Assembly: GCA_017644105.1 (NCBI GenBank)
Contig: JAEPMD010000030.1
Span: forward strand, 1-39,168
Origin: Rhizobiaceae bacterium
GTDB taxonomy: Bacteria > Pseudomonadota > Alphaproteobacteria > Rhizobiales > Rhizobiaceae
DNA length: 39,168 bases
Direction: 5' to 3'
This document shows, piece after piece, positions 1 through 8,072 of this stretch (its first letter is position 1; every line of letters starts with the position of its first letter). Under the pieces are notes generated by a model, which was given only the letters and a program-made list of their open reading frames with translations, did not search any database and was not told the DNA's origin. The position numbers were made by a program, and so were the translations under genes.

Positions 1-77
1 AGCTGTGAGTTATCTCGGATTCGTACAAATCGCAGCGGCAAGACTATGGACAAGACAGTTTGTCAACAGAACCTAGC

Positions 78-1490
78 TTACATGGTCAAGCGGGTCGGCG
101 TGTTGGTGGTTTTACGACCGATATATTCAAATGCCTCAGTCAACTGACTAGCTGTTTCGGGCTCAAAATAATGTTCCGGAGACGTGGCACAATAGCTTAG
201 TAATTCCTGTCCGCCTTCTGGCGCTGCAAAAGCGACGGTGTAAATGATAATGCCGTCATTTTTTGCCTGATCGCAAATCGCTTTGGTCGATGTATCATCT
301 GCTGAGTAGTTGTTTTCACCATCGGTCATGAAGACAATGAAGCGATCAGGTATTTGGCCATTCTTCTGCGCGTGCTCATTAGCCTCAGTACCGTCGGAGA
401 GTTTGAGTTTGTCATAAGACCAATCCATTGCATCGGTTGATGATGTTCCGCCATTCGCCTTAAGATCATTGATAAAGTTCATTGTGTCAGAAATCCCCCA
501 TGCGAGATCTGTTTGATCATCCATTTCGCTATGATAGGTGACTGAACCCGTTCGAACATATTGTTCTTCAGGATCAGCTGCTGCCATTTGGTCAAGCATA
601 TTGGATGCCGCATCTTTCAACAGGCGGATCTTAGACGCGTCGATATTGGAAAACACAGCATCCCAGTTCGCAATAATGGTATCCGCATCAGCCTTTTTGG
701 CGGCATATGCGGGGTGATAGCAATAATTGTAAGCAAGATCAGCATCAGTTGACGTCGGTTCGCCAATGTCCTGGAGAAATGCGATGCGTAGATCATAGGA
801 ATCTTCCATTTTCCAACAGTCTTTAACGGCGTAGTTCTGCAAAATATATTTAATCTGATCTTCGCTCAGACCGTAGATTTCGTGCGCTTCATAAATGCTT
901 GCACTCACACGACCGGCATTGCCGCGACTTTCATCAAGAATATCTTGCATATCGACTGCTTCATCAGTGGGCCAAGCCATGGAGCCTGATACATCAATCA
1001 CGATCGACATCGAAAATGCCCCTTGCAGGTCTTCGTTACTCGTTGTTGAACCCGAATTTATTGAAATCGTCAGGAGTTCATCGGTTATAAATGACAATAA
1101 CGAGCTGGATTGCAAGCTTGCTTCGACATTTAGAACGAGGTTCCAAGTTGTGATATTTTCATCGACAGCTTCTTCGATATAGGCAGTGATGTCATAACTT
1201 AGCGAGTTATAGCGATCGTTAAATGCCTCAAGCTGAGAACTCAAATAATCTCTCGCAAAATCTTCGGCATCGCTCATGCTAAGTTTGCCCGAAGAAAGGC
1301 GTTTCGCCACAGTTAGATTTGTGCCGTCGGCTGCTATTTGCATGCGTTCTTTAAGAGAAAGTGTATTTGCCACATCCAGCGAAATCCCACCGGCAGCAAG
1401 CATTACAGGTGCAATGATAGCGGTAACCATCGCAAAATTTCCGCTTGTATCGCGCAAGACATCTTTGAGTGAACTTAATCCACAGGTCAT
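78..1490 (-). CDS. TadG-like pilus-assembly protein with vWA domain
   Basis: Likely envelope protein of the Tad/Flp pilus type: a TadE/TadG-like N-terminus followed by a von Willebrand factor A domain. Residues 16-40 form the conserved TadG-like segment (SGNFAMVTAIIAPVML), a single membrane anchor. The vWA domain runs from about residue 160 to the C-terminus and has a MIDAS metal site DVSGS (D166, S168, S170), a GGTSSTDAM stretch giving the threonine, and FMTDGENN giving the distal aspartate. I chose the start at 1490 because GGAG lies 8 bases before that ATG; an in-frame ATG at 1526 has no such site. No other tad genes are visible nearby, so this is probably an orphan copy, as is common in Hyphomicrobiales. 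The family assignment is firm; the role in pilus assembly is inferred. Confidence 0.85.
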   Translation of the reverse strand: MTCGLSSLKDVLRDTSGNFAMVTAIIAPVMLAAGGISLDVANTLSLKERMQIAADGTNLTVAKRLSSGKLSMSDAEDFARDYLSSQLEAFNDRYNSLSYDITAYIEEAVDENITTWNLVLNVEASLQSSSLLSFITDELLTISINSGSTTSNEDLQGAFSMSIVIDVSGSMAWPTDEAVDMQDILDESRGNAGRVSASIYEAHEIYGLSEDQIKYILQNYAVKDCWKMEDSYDLRIAFLQDIGEPTSTDADLAYNYCYHPAYAAKKADADTIIANWDAVFSNIDASKIRLLKDAASNMLDQMAAADPEEQYVRTGSVTYHSEMDDQTDLAWGISDTMNFINDLKANGGTSSTDAMDWSYDKLKLSDGTEANEHAQKNGQIPDRFIVFMTDGENNYSADDTSTKAICDQAKNDGIIIYTVAFAAPEGGQELLSYCATSPEHYFEPETASQLTEAFEYIGRKTTNTPTRLTM

Positions 1491-1626
1491 CGTTTCAACT
1501 CCATATGGTTGATTGTGATCCCGCAAATTTTCTAAAAACCGACATTAGATGAAAAAAATGTAGATTAGATAAGAAATTTATCTACAATTTTATCGATCGT
1601 AAATTTTCAATAAATATGGGGCGAAT

Positions 1627-2109
1627 ATGGCCGATGAACTATCCAGTGCAGTTGTCGAATCTGTAAAATATTATCTCAACCGCATCGAACATATTCTCAA
1701 GCGGTTGGACGCAGATCAAGAGGCAGGTCGTTATCTCGCAGTGAAATTGGCACCGGATATGTTGGATACCGGATTTAATTTTGCGGTTGCAATAAAATTT
1801 GCTGCGCGCGCGTTATGCCCACCCGCAAAGCGCGATATGCCGGAAATCCCTGAGGAGCAGAACTGCGCAACACTATTGGCATATGTGCAAGAGGTTCGTA
1901 GCGTTATTGCGCCAATCACTGTTAACGAGGTGAGGGCACCTGTTTCCCATATTGCTGGCGATGGTAAACTTCACCAAAGCGCAGAAGATTACATCACAAA
2001 ATTTGCGCTTCCCAATATGATCTTTCACATCACCATGGCTTATGCCGGTTTAAGACATGCAGGTTTTAGTATCGGCAAAGCCGATTTCGATGGGCTACAT
2101 GTGTATTGA
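1627..2109 (+). CDS. DUF1993 domain protein (DinB-like fold)
   Basis: A 160-aa soluble protein of the DUF1993 family, which is predicted to adopt the four-helix DinB/YfiT-like fold; no reaction is established. Family marks seen here are the start MADELSSAVVESVKYYLNRI, the mid-region RALCPPAKRDMPEIPEEQNC, and the C-terminal block NMIFHITMAYAGLRHAGFSIGK followed by DF. It has no signal peptide or membrane segment, so it is cytoplasmic. The ATG is preceded by GGGGCGA at good spacing. It is divergent from the TadG-like gene with about 136 bases between the two starts, so the two may share a promoter region. The metal-binding histidine triad of true DinB proteins is not obvious. Confidence 0.8.
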   Translation: MADELSSAVVESVKYYLNRIEHILKRLDADQEAGRYLAVKLAPDMLDTGFNFAVAIKFAARALCPPAKRDMPEIPEEQNCATLLAYVQEVRSVIAPITVNEVRAPVSHIAGDGKLHQSAEDYITKFALPNMIFHITMAYAGLRHAGFSIGKADFDGLHVY

Positions 2110-2157
2110 GTTGGTGTTGCACGTGCCGTATTGGTTTCAATAACGTATTTCAACAAT

Positions 2158-2179
2158 TTCAGAACAAGCGCATTCTGAA
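2158..2179. repeat. 7-bp inverted repeat after the DUF1993 gene
   Basis: TTCAGAA, an 8-base loop, then TTCTGAA: perfect arms in the 229-base gap between the DUF1993 gene and the small membrane protein gene. There is no T-run after it, so it is a poor intrinsic terminator; it could be a weak operator or chance. The rest of the gap shows nothing I can name. Confidence 0.3.
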
Positions 2180-2338
2180 CAAACCCCCACCAAAATTCAT
2201 CAAATTTTTGCGATAACGGATAGTTTTATTTGAAATTTTGGCAAATCAGCCTATCTTGGGCAATAATGACACTTTAATGACATCTAAGATTCTTGAACCA
2301 ATCTTGGGAAATATTGGGCGCAGAACAGGGCTAAAAAC

Positions 2339-2554
2339 ATGCACATCATATTGTTGATTGGCGTCTTGCTAATTGTTCTTCACTTGTTTGTTCGTGAGCG
2401 AACCATGCTCATCAACGGACAGGTTGGGCCTTGGACACGCCGTATTAGGGGTTTTAACCGCTGGTCTCCGGTGCTCTTCTTCATCGTGCTTGCGCCACTC
2501 GTTGCCATGGTGCTCTATGTGTTCGGCTCAGTAGTCTTTGCGCTAATCTTCTAG
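2339..2554 (+). CDS. Small two-helix membrane protein, unknown function
   Basis: I do not recognise this 71-aa protein. It has two hydrophobic helices, at about residues 2-17 (IILLIGVLLIVLHLF) and 45-70 (VLFFIVLAPLVAMVLYVFGSVVF), with a basic loop between (RERT, RRIRGFNRW), which suggests both ends lie on the same side of the inner membrane. There is no clear Shine-Dalgarno before the ATG (AGGGCTAAAAAC is the best candidate). It is a lone gene on the plus strand upstream of the Deg-type protease. That it is a real gene rests on membrane-protein-like composition and on fitting the gap; I could not confirm homologues. Confidence 0.5.
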   Translation: MHIILLIGVLLIVLHLFVRERTMLINGQVGPWTRRIRGFNRWSPVLFFIVLAPLVAMVLYVFGSVVFALIF

Positions 2555-2748
2555 TTTTTCAACACCTCACAACCTGATCACAAAAAAGCGTTTGAAGTTG
2601 ATGTGCATCTTCAGCGATTGCACACTAGACTTAAATTCAAGATCAATCGCAGTGATTTCGATGCGTAATAATAGGATAGACAAAGGTTAGGATTAAAGTT
2701 GAATTTCTAAACTGCCATCGGATGAATTGCATAAGGAAGGTGTTGAAT

Positions 2749-4074
2749 ATGAGACGCAAACTATATGCATTATTGATGATGTCAGCCATGGCTTTCAGCT
2801 TGCAGACGGTCACGACGGTAAATCCTGCATCAGCGCAACTGGGCACGTCCGCGCTTCCTTTTGATCAAAGCCGCAATCAATTCAGTTTCGTGCCGGCTCT
2901 TGAGCCAGCCTTTAAATCTGTTGTCTTCATACAAAATGGCGCATTGGGCGAAGATGGTGAGATTAGGCCTCAGTCTATCGGCTCAGGCGTGGTGATTGAC
3001 AAGGATCAAGGTCTCATTCTTACCAATTCGCACGTGGTTGCCAATGGCACACACTTCCGTATTCAACTCTCCGATGGTCGTTGGATGGATGCTGAGCTTA
3101 TTGGTCGCGATGCCCCCACAGATATTGCTGTGCTAAAAGTACAAGGCACAATCAAGAACCAAATTACAATTGCTGATTCTGATAATTCCCGCGTGGGCGA
3201 TATTGTATTTGCGCTTGGTTATCCGCTTGGCTTGGAGCAAACACTCACCTTCGGCATTATAAGCGGGTTAGGGCGCTCAACGGGCGATCAGGGTCTCTTT
3301 GATTTTATTCAAACAGATGCGGCCATCAATTCTGGTAATTCTGGTGGTGCTTTGCTCGATAGCCAAGGGCATCTCATTGGCATCAACACGTCCATTTTAT
3401 CGCAATCTGGCGGCAATATTGGTATTGGCTTTTCCGTCCCGTCACAAGTTGCCATGCAGGTGGCTGAACAATTGGCGCAATATGGCGTGGTTCGTCGCGG
3501 TGCAATTGGCGTAACGTTGGATAGCGTGTCAGAGGAAGATTCCGATCGTGTCGGCATTGATCATTGGGATGGCGCCACTGTTGTGAGCGTCGAAGAAGGT
3601 TCACCAGCGGAACTTGCTGGCTTGAAACCGGGTGATGTGATTACCGGATTTAACGGGCGGTATGTGAAGTCACCAAGATCATTGCGCACTTGGATTGGCG
3701 TAAGCGAAGCCGGGACACCACTCGAAATTACGTATAAGCGCGAGGCACAAGATTTTGCTTCATTGGAGCTGGAAGCTCGGTTAATTGACCCGTCACCCGT
3801 GGCGGGACTTGCAGCGCTGGGTGCGGGTATTCGTGCCATAACCGAGGATGACAATTTACCCGAACGGATCAGTGGCGTTGTTATCAACGAGCTGGAAAAG
3901 CACTCGCCAGCTTATTCTGCTGGTCTAAAAATTGGTGATGTGATTGTTGCGATTAATAATGAGCATGCAGCCTCTCAGCAGGTTTGTGACCGATTGGTCA
4001 GCGAAGCCGATGGTATTGTGCGGATGATGATCTACCGCGAGGGGAAGATCATGCCGTTTGATATCACATCATAA
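2749..4074 (+). CDS. Periplasmic HtrA/Deg-type serine protease with two PDZ domains
   Basis: S1C serine endopeptidase for envelope protein quality control. The 441-aa precursor starts with a signal peptide, residues 1-30, ending NPASAQ. The trypsin-like domain, about 50-245, has the triad His95 (LTNSHVV), Asp125 (APTDIAVLKV) and Ser198 (NSGNSGGALLD). Two PDZ domains follow: about 250-345 (SPAELAGLKPGDVITGFNG) and 355-440 (SPAYSAGLKIGDVIVAINN). It is shorter than E. coli DegP, near DegS/MucD size, but has two PDZ domains and a cleavable signal instead of an anchor. The start at 2749 follows AAGGAAGG; an in-frame ATG at 2722 lacks this and would spoil the signal peptide. It is not next to a two-component system, unlike many alphaproteobacterial degP genes. 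Confidence 0.93.
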   Translation: MRRKLYALLMMSAMAFSLQTVTTVNPASAQLGTSALPFDQSRNQFSFVPALEPAFKSVVFIQNGALGEDGEIRPQSIGSGVVIDKDQGLILTNSHVVANGTHFRIQLSDGRWMDAELIGRDAPTDIAVLKVQGTIKNQITIADSDNSRVGDIVFALGYPLGLEQTLTFGIISGLGRSTGDQGLFDFIQTDAAINSGNSGGALLDSQGHLIGINTSILSQSGGNIGIGFSVPSQVAMQVAEQLAQYGVVRRGAIGVTLDSVSEEDSDRVGIDHWDGATVVSVEEGSPAELAGLKPGDVITGFNGRYVKSPRSLRTWIGVSEAGTPLEITYKREAQDFASLELEARLIDPSPVAGLAALGAGIRAITEDDNLPERISGVVINELEKHSPAYSAGLKIGDVIVAINNEHAASQQVCDRLVSEADGIVRMMIYREGKIMPFDITS

Positions 4075-4107
4075 TCGGGTTTGATGATCTCAGTTTATAA
4101 TTCGTTA

Positions 4108-4671
4108 TTAATGTGTGTGACGGTGCTGACCCATAAAATGCTGAGCATCCATAACAGGGAAGTCAATGTCGATCGAGCCAGCTTTGGCAAAATTCAATGT
4201 CGCTTTAAAACTTGTTTCTCTCACCAACGGGGCTTGAAGTGACATGAACATGATATGCAGTCCGCCGGGCTTTAATGTCACTGTAGCGCCAGGCTCGATG
4301 ACAATGCCTTGCTCCAGCTGGCGCATTTTCATCACATCACCTTCCATTTTCATCTCATGGATCTGCAATTCGCTGGCTATGTCAGTTTGACCAGAAATAA
4401 AGGTATCAGGTTCTGAACCTTTATTTGTGATGGTTAAATACCCACCACCCACTTTTGCACCTGGCACGGTTTCCCGCGCGGCCACATTTTCAATGACCAA
4501 ATCGCCAAGCATGAACATGGCTCCATCTGAAGTTTGTTTGGTCTCGTGATCATGGTTTTCCACACTCTGACTTTCGGCAAAGGCACTTGGTGTGTCCAAG
4601 ACAACACGCACAGCCACTGAACCTATTGCAAGGATCACGGCAAAAGCTGCTATGAGAAACTTCATGTTCAT
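4108..4671 (-). CDS. PCu(A)C periplasmic copper chaperone
   Basis: A secreted 187-aa PCu(A)C-family protein; members bind Cu(I) in the periplasm and help deliver it to the CuA site of cytochrome c oxidase. An N-terminal hydrophobic segment (about 1-31, ending SAFAES) is a signal peptide or anchor. The copper motif is present: H105-E-M107, M116, then H139-I-M141 (GLHIMFM), matching the H-x-M ... M ... H-x-M pattern. Histidine-rich tails at both ends (ENHDHE near 39-43; HFMGQHRHTH at the C-terminus) may add metal-binding capacity. The start has GGAG 7 bases upstream. It converges on the protease gene, and no SCO or cox gene is next to it. Confidence 0.9.
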   Translation of the reverse strand: MNMKFLIAAFAVILAIGSVAVRVVLDTPSAFAESQSVENHDHETKQTSDGAMFMLGDLVIENVAARETVPGAKVGGGYLTITNKGSEPDTFISGQTDIASELQIHEMKMEGDVMKMRQLEQGIVIEPGATVTLKPGGLHIMFMSLQAPLVRETSFKATLNFAKAGSIDIDFPVMDAQHFMGQHRHTH

Positions 4672-4846
4672 TGAACGCTCCGAAAGGTGAAAATCGCTAA
4701 TTTAGTCCGCAAACTGGAAGTTGCGAGATGACAATTTGTCACCTCGAGTCTCAATAATTAATTCGCATCTATATTTATCTAACAATTGCGCCCGTGTTTT
4801 AGTTGATGTTTAATGGCAGGCAATCTTGGATAATATGGGGCGAATT

Positions 4847-5210
4847 ATGAATATCATTCAAACATCACTGATAGCTGGCGCATTAACGTTGGCATCAGCC
4901 GCAGCACAAGCGGGCACCGGTGCTGAGGGCTATTTTACGATTTACAACAATACCGATAACAATATTATTGTGGGTTTATACCAATGACGGTTCTGGCTGG
5001 AGCGATAATTGGCTCGGTGGTGATGTTGCAATTGAACCGGGTGAGGGCACCGAGGTAGAGTTCATCGCAGATACAGGTGCTTGCGATCAGACTTTTGCCG
5101 TGGGCTGGCTCACCAATGATGGCGGCGAAACGGTCGACGATCCGATCGACATCGACATTTGTGATGCGTCGAAAGTCTATCTCGATGATAACGAGATTTA
5201 TTACGACTAA
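4847..5210 (+). pseudogene. Small secreted protein gene, frameshifted (possible pseudogene)
   Basis: The ATG at 4847 starts a signal peptide (MNIIQTSLIAGALTLASAAAQA) and a mature start ...YFTIYNNTDNNIIVGLYQ that ends at TGA near 4985-4987. The protein clearly continues in another frame from TNDGSGWSDNWL to the end ICDASKVYLDDNEIYYD at 5210. Placing two extra bases (AC) in TACCAATGAC, giving TACACCAATGAC, restores one unbroken reading VGLYTNDGSGW. Loss of one AC unit from an ACAC pair is therefore the simplest explanation. The whole product would be a periplasmic protein of about 122 aa with two cysteines (ADTGACDQ, IDICDAS), in a family I recognise only as an uncharacterised alphaproteobacterial one. 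It is either recently broken or a sequence error. Confidence 0.7.
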
Positions 5211-5218
5211 GCCAAAAT

Positions 5219-5767
5219 TTAAGTGTTCTGCGCGATGAATGCATCGAGTTTATCGCGCATCACCAAAAGCCGTGGGTCATCGTTGTAGGTTTCAAGCTCG
5301 TCGAGCAGCACCCATTTCAAATCATTTGATTCATCAGAGATATCGAGCGGTTGTTTTTCATCCGCTTCAAACAGATATCGCACATCGTAATGCAAATGTG
5401 CTGGCACACCTTTATGCTCAGGTATGGGATGAATATCAATGTCTAAAATCAGCCGGCTGACCGGATCTATTCGAGTTAGTCCACTTTCCTCGTAAGCTTC
5501 TTTATGGGCGTTATAAAACGGGTCTTTGATCCCATCGCAATGCCCGCCCAGCTGCAGCCATTTTTGAAGTTTTGCATGATGGGTCAAGAGCACCTTGTCG
5601 CGTGATTTATTGGTTAAAAACACCGAGGCCGTCACATGACCGGTCAGCAATTTCTTCGAAAAAGCCAAGTTTTCCGTTTCAATCAATTGACATAATCTAT
5701 CCGCCATATCCTCATCGCGTTGGTCCTGAATCTTGTAGTCGCCGGAATAAGGGATATGTTTGATCAT
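5219..5767 (-). CDS. Nudix hydrolase
   Basis: A 182-aa Nudix-superfamily protein that probably hydrolyses a nucleoside diphosphate linked to some moiety X; the substrate cannot be told. The Nudix box lies at about residues 94-116: G-HCDGI-K-DPFYNAH-KEAYEESGL. It follows GX5EX7REUXEEXGU, but the first glutamate is K and the arginine is K, while the metal-binding EExG core is intact. Preceding KLQKWLQLGGH is typical of the subgroup whose box reads GHCDGDEDP. The C-terminal part has HLHYDVRYLF and SNDLKWVLLDEL, as in that subgroup. No clear Shine-Dalgarno precedes the ATG. It ends 8 bases from the end of the frameshifted gene on the other strand and is divergent from the GlxA-type regulator. Confidence 0.85.
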   Translation of the reverse strand: MIKHIPYSGDYKIQDQRDEDMADRLCQLIETENLAFSKKLLTGHVTASVFLTNKSRDKVLLTHHAKLQKWLQLGGHCDGIKDPFYNAHKEAYEESGLTRIDPVSRLILDIDIHPIPEHKGVPAHLHYDVRYLFEADEKQPLDISDESNDLKWVLLDELETYNDDPRLLVMRDKLDAFIAQNT

Positions 5768-5857
5768 AATTGGGAATAGAACGCGCTTTGAGGAATCAGT
5801 TTGGTGTTGTTTGAATATTTAACCAGAAACCAAAACATTGTCATTTATAGGCTTGTG

Positions 5858-5868
5858 ATTAGTCTAAT
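5858..5868. promoter_or_regulatory. Short palindrome before the GlxA-type regulator
   Basis: ATTAG-T-CTAAT, a perfect 11-bp palindrome 21 bases before the regulator start, in the divergent region shared with the Nudix gene. It could be an operator, but the short AT-rich arms could also be chance. Confidence 0.25.
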
Positions 5869-5889
5869 ATAGTCATAATAGAATCCATT

Positions 5890-6861
5890 ATGGACATATC
5901 TGCCAAATTAGACCGCCCCTTTCGGGTAGGGTTTTTGTTGATAAATGGATTCGCTTTGATCGCTTATGCTGCGGCGAAAGAACCTTTGCGATCTGCCAAT
6001 AAAATATCCGGCAAAGAATTATATGATATCCGCAATTTACCAGCCATTGGCGCGCAGTCGGTCAGCTCAGATGGTGCGATCTTTAAAGCCGATGCGTATC
6101 CGGGGGAGCAAGTTGATTTTGATTTGCTCATCGTGATTGGTGGAGATGTCTCACATGATTATGATAACCCGCGTTTGTTGCAATGGTTGCGGCATTTATC
6201 ACGTCGAAATGTGATGATTGGCGGGGTAGATGGCGGCCCAGTTATGCTGGCAAAGTCAGGTATTATGGCTGATCGACGCATGACTGTTCACTGGCATTAT
6301 GCGGACATGGTTGCCCAAAATTCCCCGGACATATTGCTTGAAAAGGCGCTCTATGTGTTTGATCGAGATCGCCTCACATGTGCGGGTGGTTTAGCATCTG
6401 TTGACATGATGCATGCGCTAATCTCACACCATCATGGTGCATCTTTCGCGCGCGAAGTGTCCGACTGGCTATTGCACACAGATATCCGCCCAGGCGAAAG
6501 CCCTCAAAGATCAGGATTGGTTGAGCGATATGGTATCAATAATAGTGCGGTGATTACTGCGATTGAAGCAATGCAAAACAATTATGCTGAACCACTTTCG
6601 CTCGAACAGCTGGCAAATATGGTCAATTTGAGTGAGCGACAGTTAAATCGACAGTTCCAAGACAAAATGAATATCAGCACCATGGCGTTTTACAAAGATT
6701 TGCGTCTGGATAAAGCCAATCATTTCCTGCGGCAAACCACATTGTCCATTACAGATATTGCGCTGGCGACTGGCTATGCAAGTTCCGCACATTTTTCACG
6801 CGCTTTTCGAGAAAAATTTAACCTCTCACCATCCGATGTGAGGCGAAATATTCTAAAGTGA
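5890..6861 (+). CDS. GlxA-family AraC-type transcriptional regulator
   Basis: A 323-aa regulator with an N-terminal DJ-1/PfpI (class-I amidotransferase-like) domain (about 10-190) and a C-terminal AraC/XylS DNA-binding domain (about 220-320). The second helix-turn-helix is clear: SITDIALATGYASSAHFSRAFREKF. The N-terminal domain has FDLLIVIGGD and an elbow IGGVDGGPVMLAKSG, where the position that is Cys in active DJ-1 enzymes is Asp; the domain probably binds a ligand and is not catalytic. Relatives include GbdR, which controls glycine betaine use in Pseudomonas. A link to choline/betaine is tempting because choXWV lies in the same window, but it is 17 kb away, so this is speculative. The nearest downstream gene is a nucleoside hydrolase. 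Confidence 0.88.
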   Translation: MDISAKLDRPFRVGFLLINGFALIAYAAAKEPLRSANKISGKELYDIRNLPAIGAQSVSSDGAIFKADAYPGEQVDFDLLIVIGGDVSHDYDNPRLLQWLRHLSRRNVMIGGVDGGPVMLAKSGIMADRRMTVHWHYADMVAQNSPDILLEKALYVFDRDRLTCAGGLASVDMMHALISHHHGASFAREVSDWLLHTDIRPGESPQRSGLVERYGINNSAVITAIEAMQNNYAEPLSLEQLANMVNLSERQLNRQFQDKMNISTMAFYKDLRLDKANHFLRQTTLSITDIALATGYASSAHFSRAFREKFNLSPSDVRRNILK

Positions 6862-7009
6862 TGCTTTAGATAAGACTTTAACAAAATAATTAATTGTGGA
6901 TACATAACCACTGTTATAGTCCTGCTAAAAAATGTTAGTATACCTACAAGAATAATGTATGCATTGTGATATATTTAGATAAAAGTTTCAGTTAAGGCGC
7001 GGCATATCC

Positions 7010-7954
7010 ATGACACCCAGAAAAATTATAATCGACACAGATCCCGGGCAGGATGATGCAGTGGCTATATTGATGGCATTAGCCTCGCCGGAAGCTTTTG
7101 ATATATTAGGTATTGTTGCTGTGGCGGGTAATGTTGGACTGAAACAAAACGCGATCAATGCGCTGAAAGTTGTTGAACTGGCGGATCGCAAAGATATCCC
7201 GGTTTATGCTGGATGCCATCAGCCTTTAAAACGTAAACTTGTCACCGCAGAACATGTACATGGTGACACAGGATTGAACGGGCCGGATTTGCCCGATCCA
7301 AGCATAAAACTTCAAGATCATCACGGTGTTGATTTTATCATCGAGACTTTGCGCCAATCCATTGAGGATAATATTACGCTTTGCACATTGGGGCCTTTGA
7401 CAAATATTGCAACGGCTTTTGAAAAAGCACCGGATATTACGAAAAATATCGACGAGATCATCATGATGGGCGGCGGATATTTCCAAGGCGGCAATATTAC
7501 ACCCGTTGCTGAATTTAATATCTACGTTGATCCACATGCTGCTGACATTGTCATGCGCTCTGGTGTGCCTATCACCATGGCATCGCTGGATGTGACCCAC
7601 AAAGTGCTCTCCACAAAAGCAAGAATTGAGGCGTTTTATACAATTGGCACCAAATCAGCGACCGCCGTGGGTGAGATGCTATCTTTCTCTGAACGTTTCG
7701 ATTTGGAAAAATACAAGTGGCAGGGTGCACCGCTGCATGATCCGTGTGTTATTGCGTATCTCTTGCAGCCCGAATTGTTCACGGGTCGCATGTGTAATGT
7801 CGAGATTGAGACCGAAAGCGAGCTCACAATGGGCATGACGGTTGCAGATTACTGGAACATCACAGATAAGCCGAAAAACGTCAATTTCTTGGATGAAGTC
7901 TATGATATTGGCTATTTTGAGCTGATAAAATCCTGTTTATCACGCTTGCCATAG
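7010..7954 (+). CDS. Inosine-uridine preferring nucleoside hydrolase
   Basis: A 314-aa nucleoside N-ribohydrolase of the IUNH/Rih family, which splits ribonucleosides into ribose and free base for purine or pyrimidine salvage. The calcium-binding aspartate cluster is IIIDTDPGQDDAVAI (residues 7-21). Other family blocks are VAVAGNVGLKQNAINAL, TLCTLGPLTNIA, IIMMGGGYFQGGNITPVAEFNIYVDPHAA and the final metal-binding APLHDPCVIAYLL. Length and motif order are those of a complete cytoplasmic enzyme. AAGGCG lies upstream of the ATG. A 148-base AT-rich gap separates it from the GlxA-type regulator on the same strand, so it may have its own promoter. Substrate preference (RihA, B or C type) cannot be set from the sequence. 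Confidence 0.93.
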   Translation: MTPRKIIIDTDPGQDDAVAILMALASPEAFDILGIVAVAGNVGLKQNAINALKVVELADRKDIPVYAGCHQPLKRKLVTAEHVHGDTGLNGPDLPDPSIKLQDHHGVDFIIETLRQSIEDNITLCTLGPLTNIATAFEKAPDITKNIDEIIMMGGGYFQGGNITPVAEFNIYVDPHAADIVMRSGVPITMASLDVTHKVLSTKARIEAFYTIGTKSATAVGEMLSFSERFDLEKYKWQGAPLHDPCVIAYLLQPELFTGRMCNVEIETESELTMGMTVADYWNITDKPKNVNFLDEVYDIGYFELIKSCLSRLP

Positions 7955-8072
7955 GTGTTTTTAACAAAAACCTTGAATAAGCAGCAAGAACGGCTGGCAT
8001 AGTTTGCATCCGATTGTTTGATATACTAGCGTCGTTCAACTGGTCGTAAAATGCTAAACGGAGCGGACCTTT

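Noticed and set aside
4920-5210. Independent small gene starting GTG at 4920
   Set aside because: Its first 17 codons are in a frame that lacks sense; the real N-terminus with signal peptide is in the other frame from 4847.
7955-7985. GTTTTT...AAAAAC hairpin after the nucleoside hydrolase as terminator
   Set aside because: Only 6 A-T rich pairs and no T-run after it.
8000-8040. TATACT with an upstream TTGCAT as promoter for the DUF2339 gene
   Set aside because: The spacing is 12 bases, too short for a normal sigma-70 promoter.
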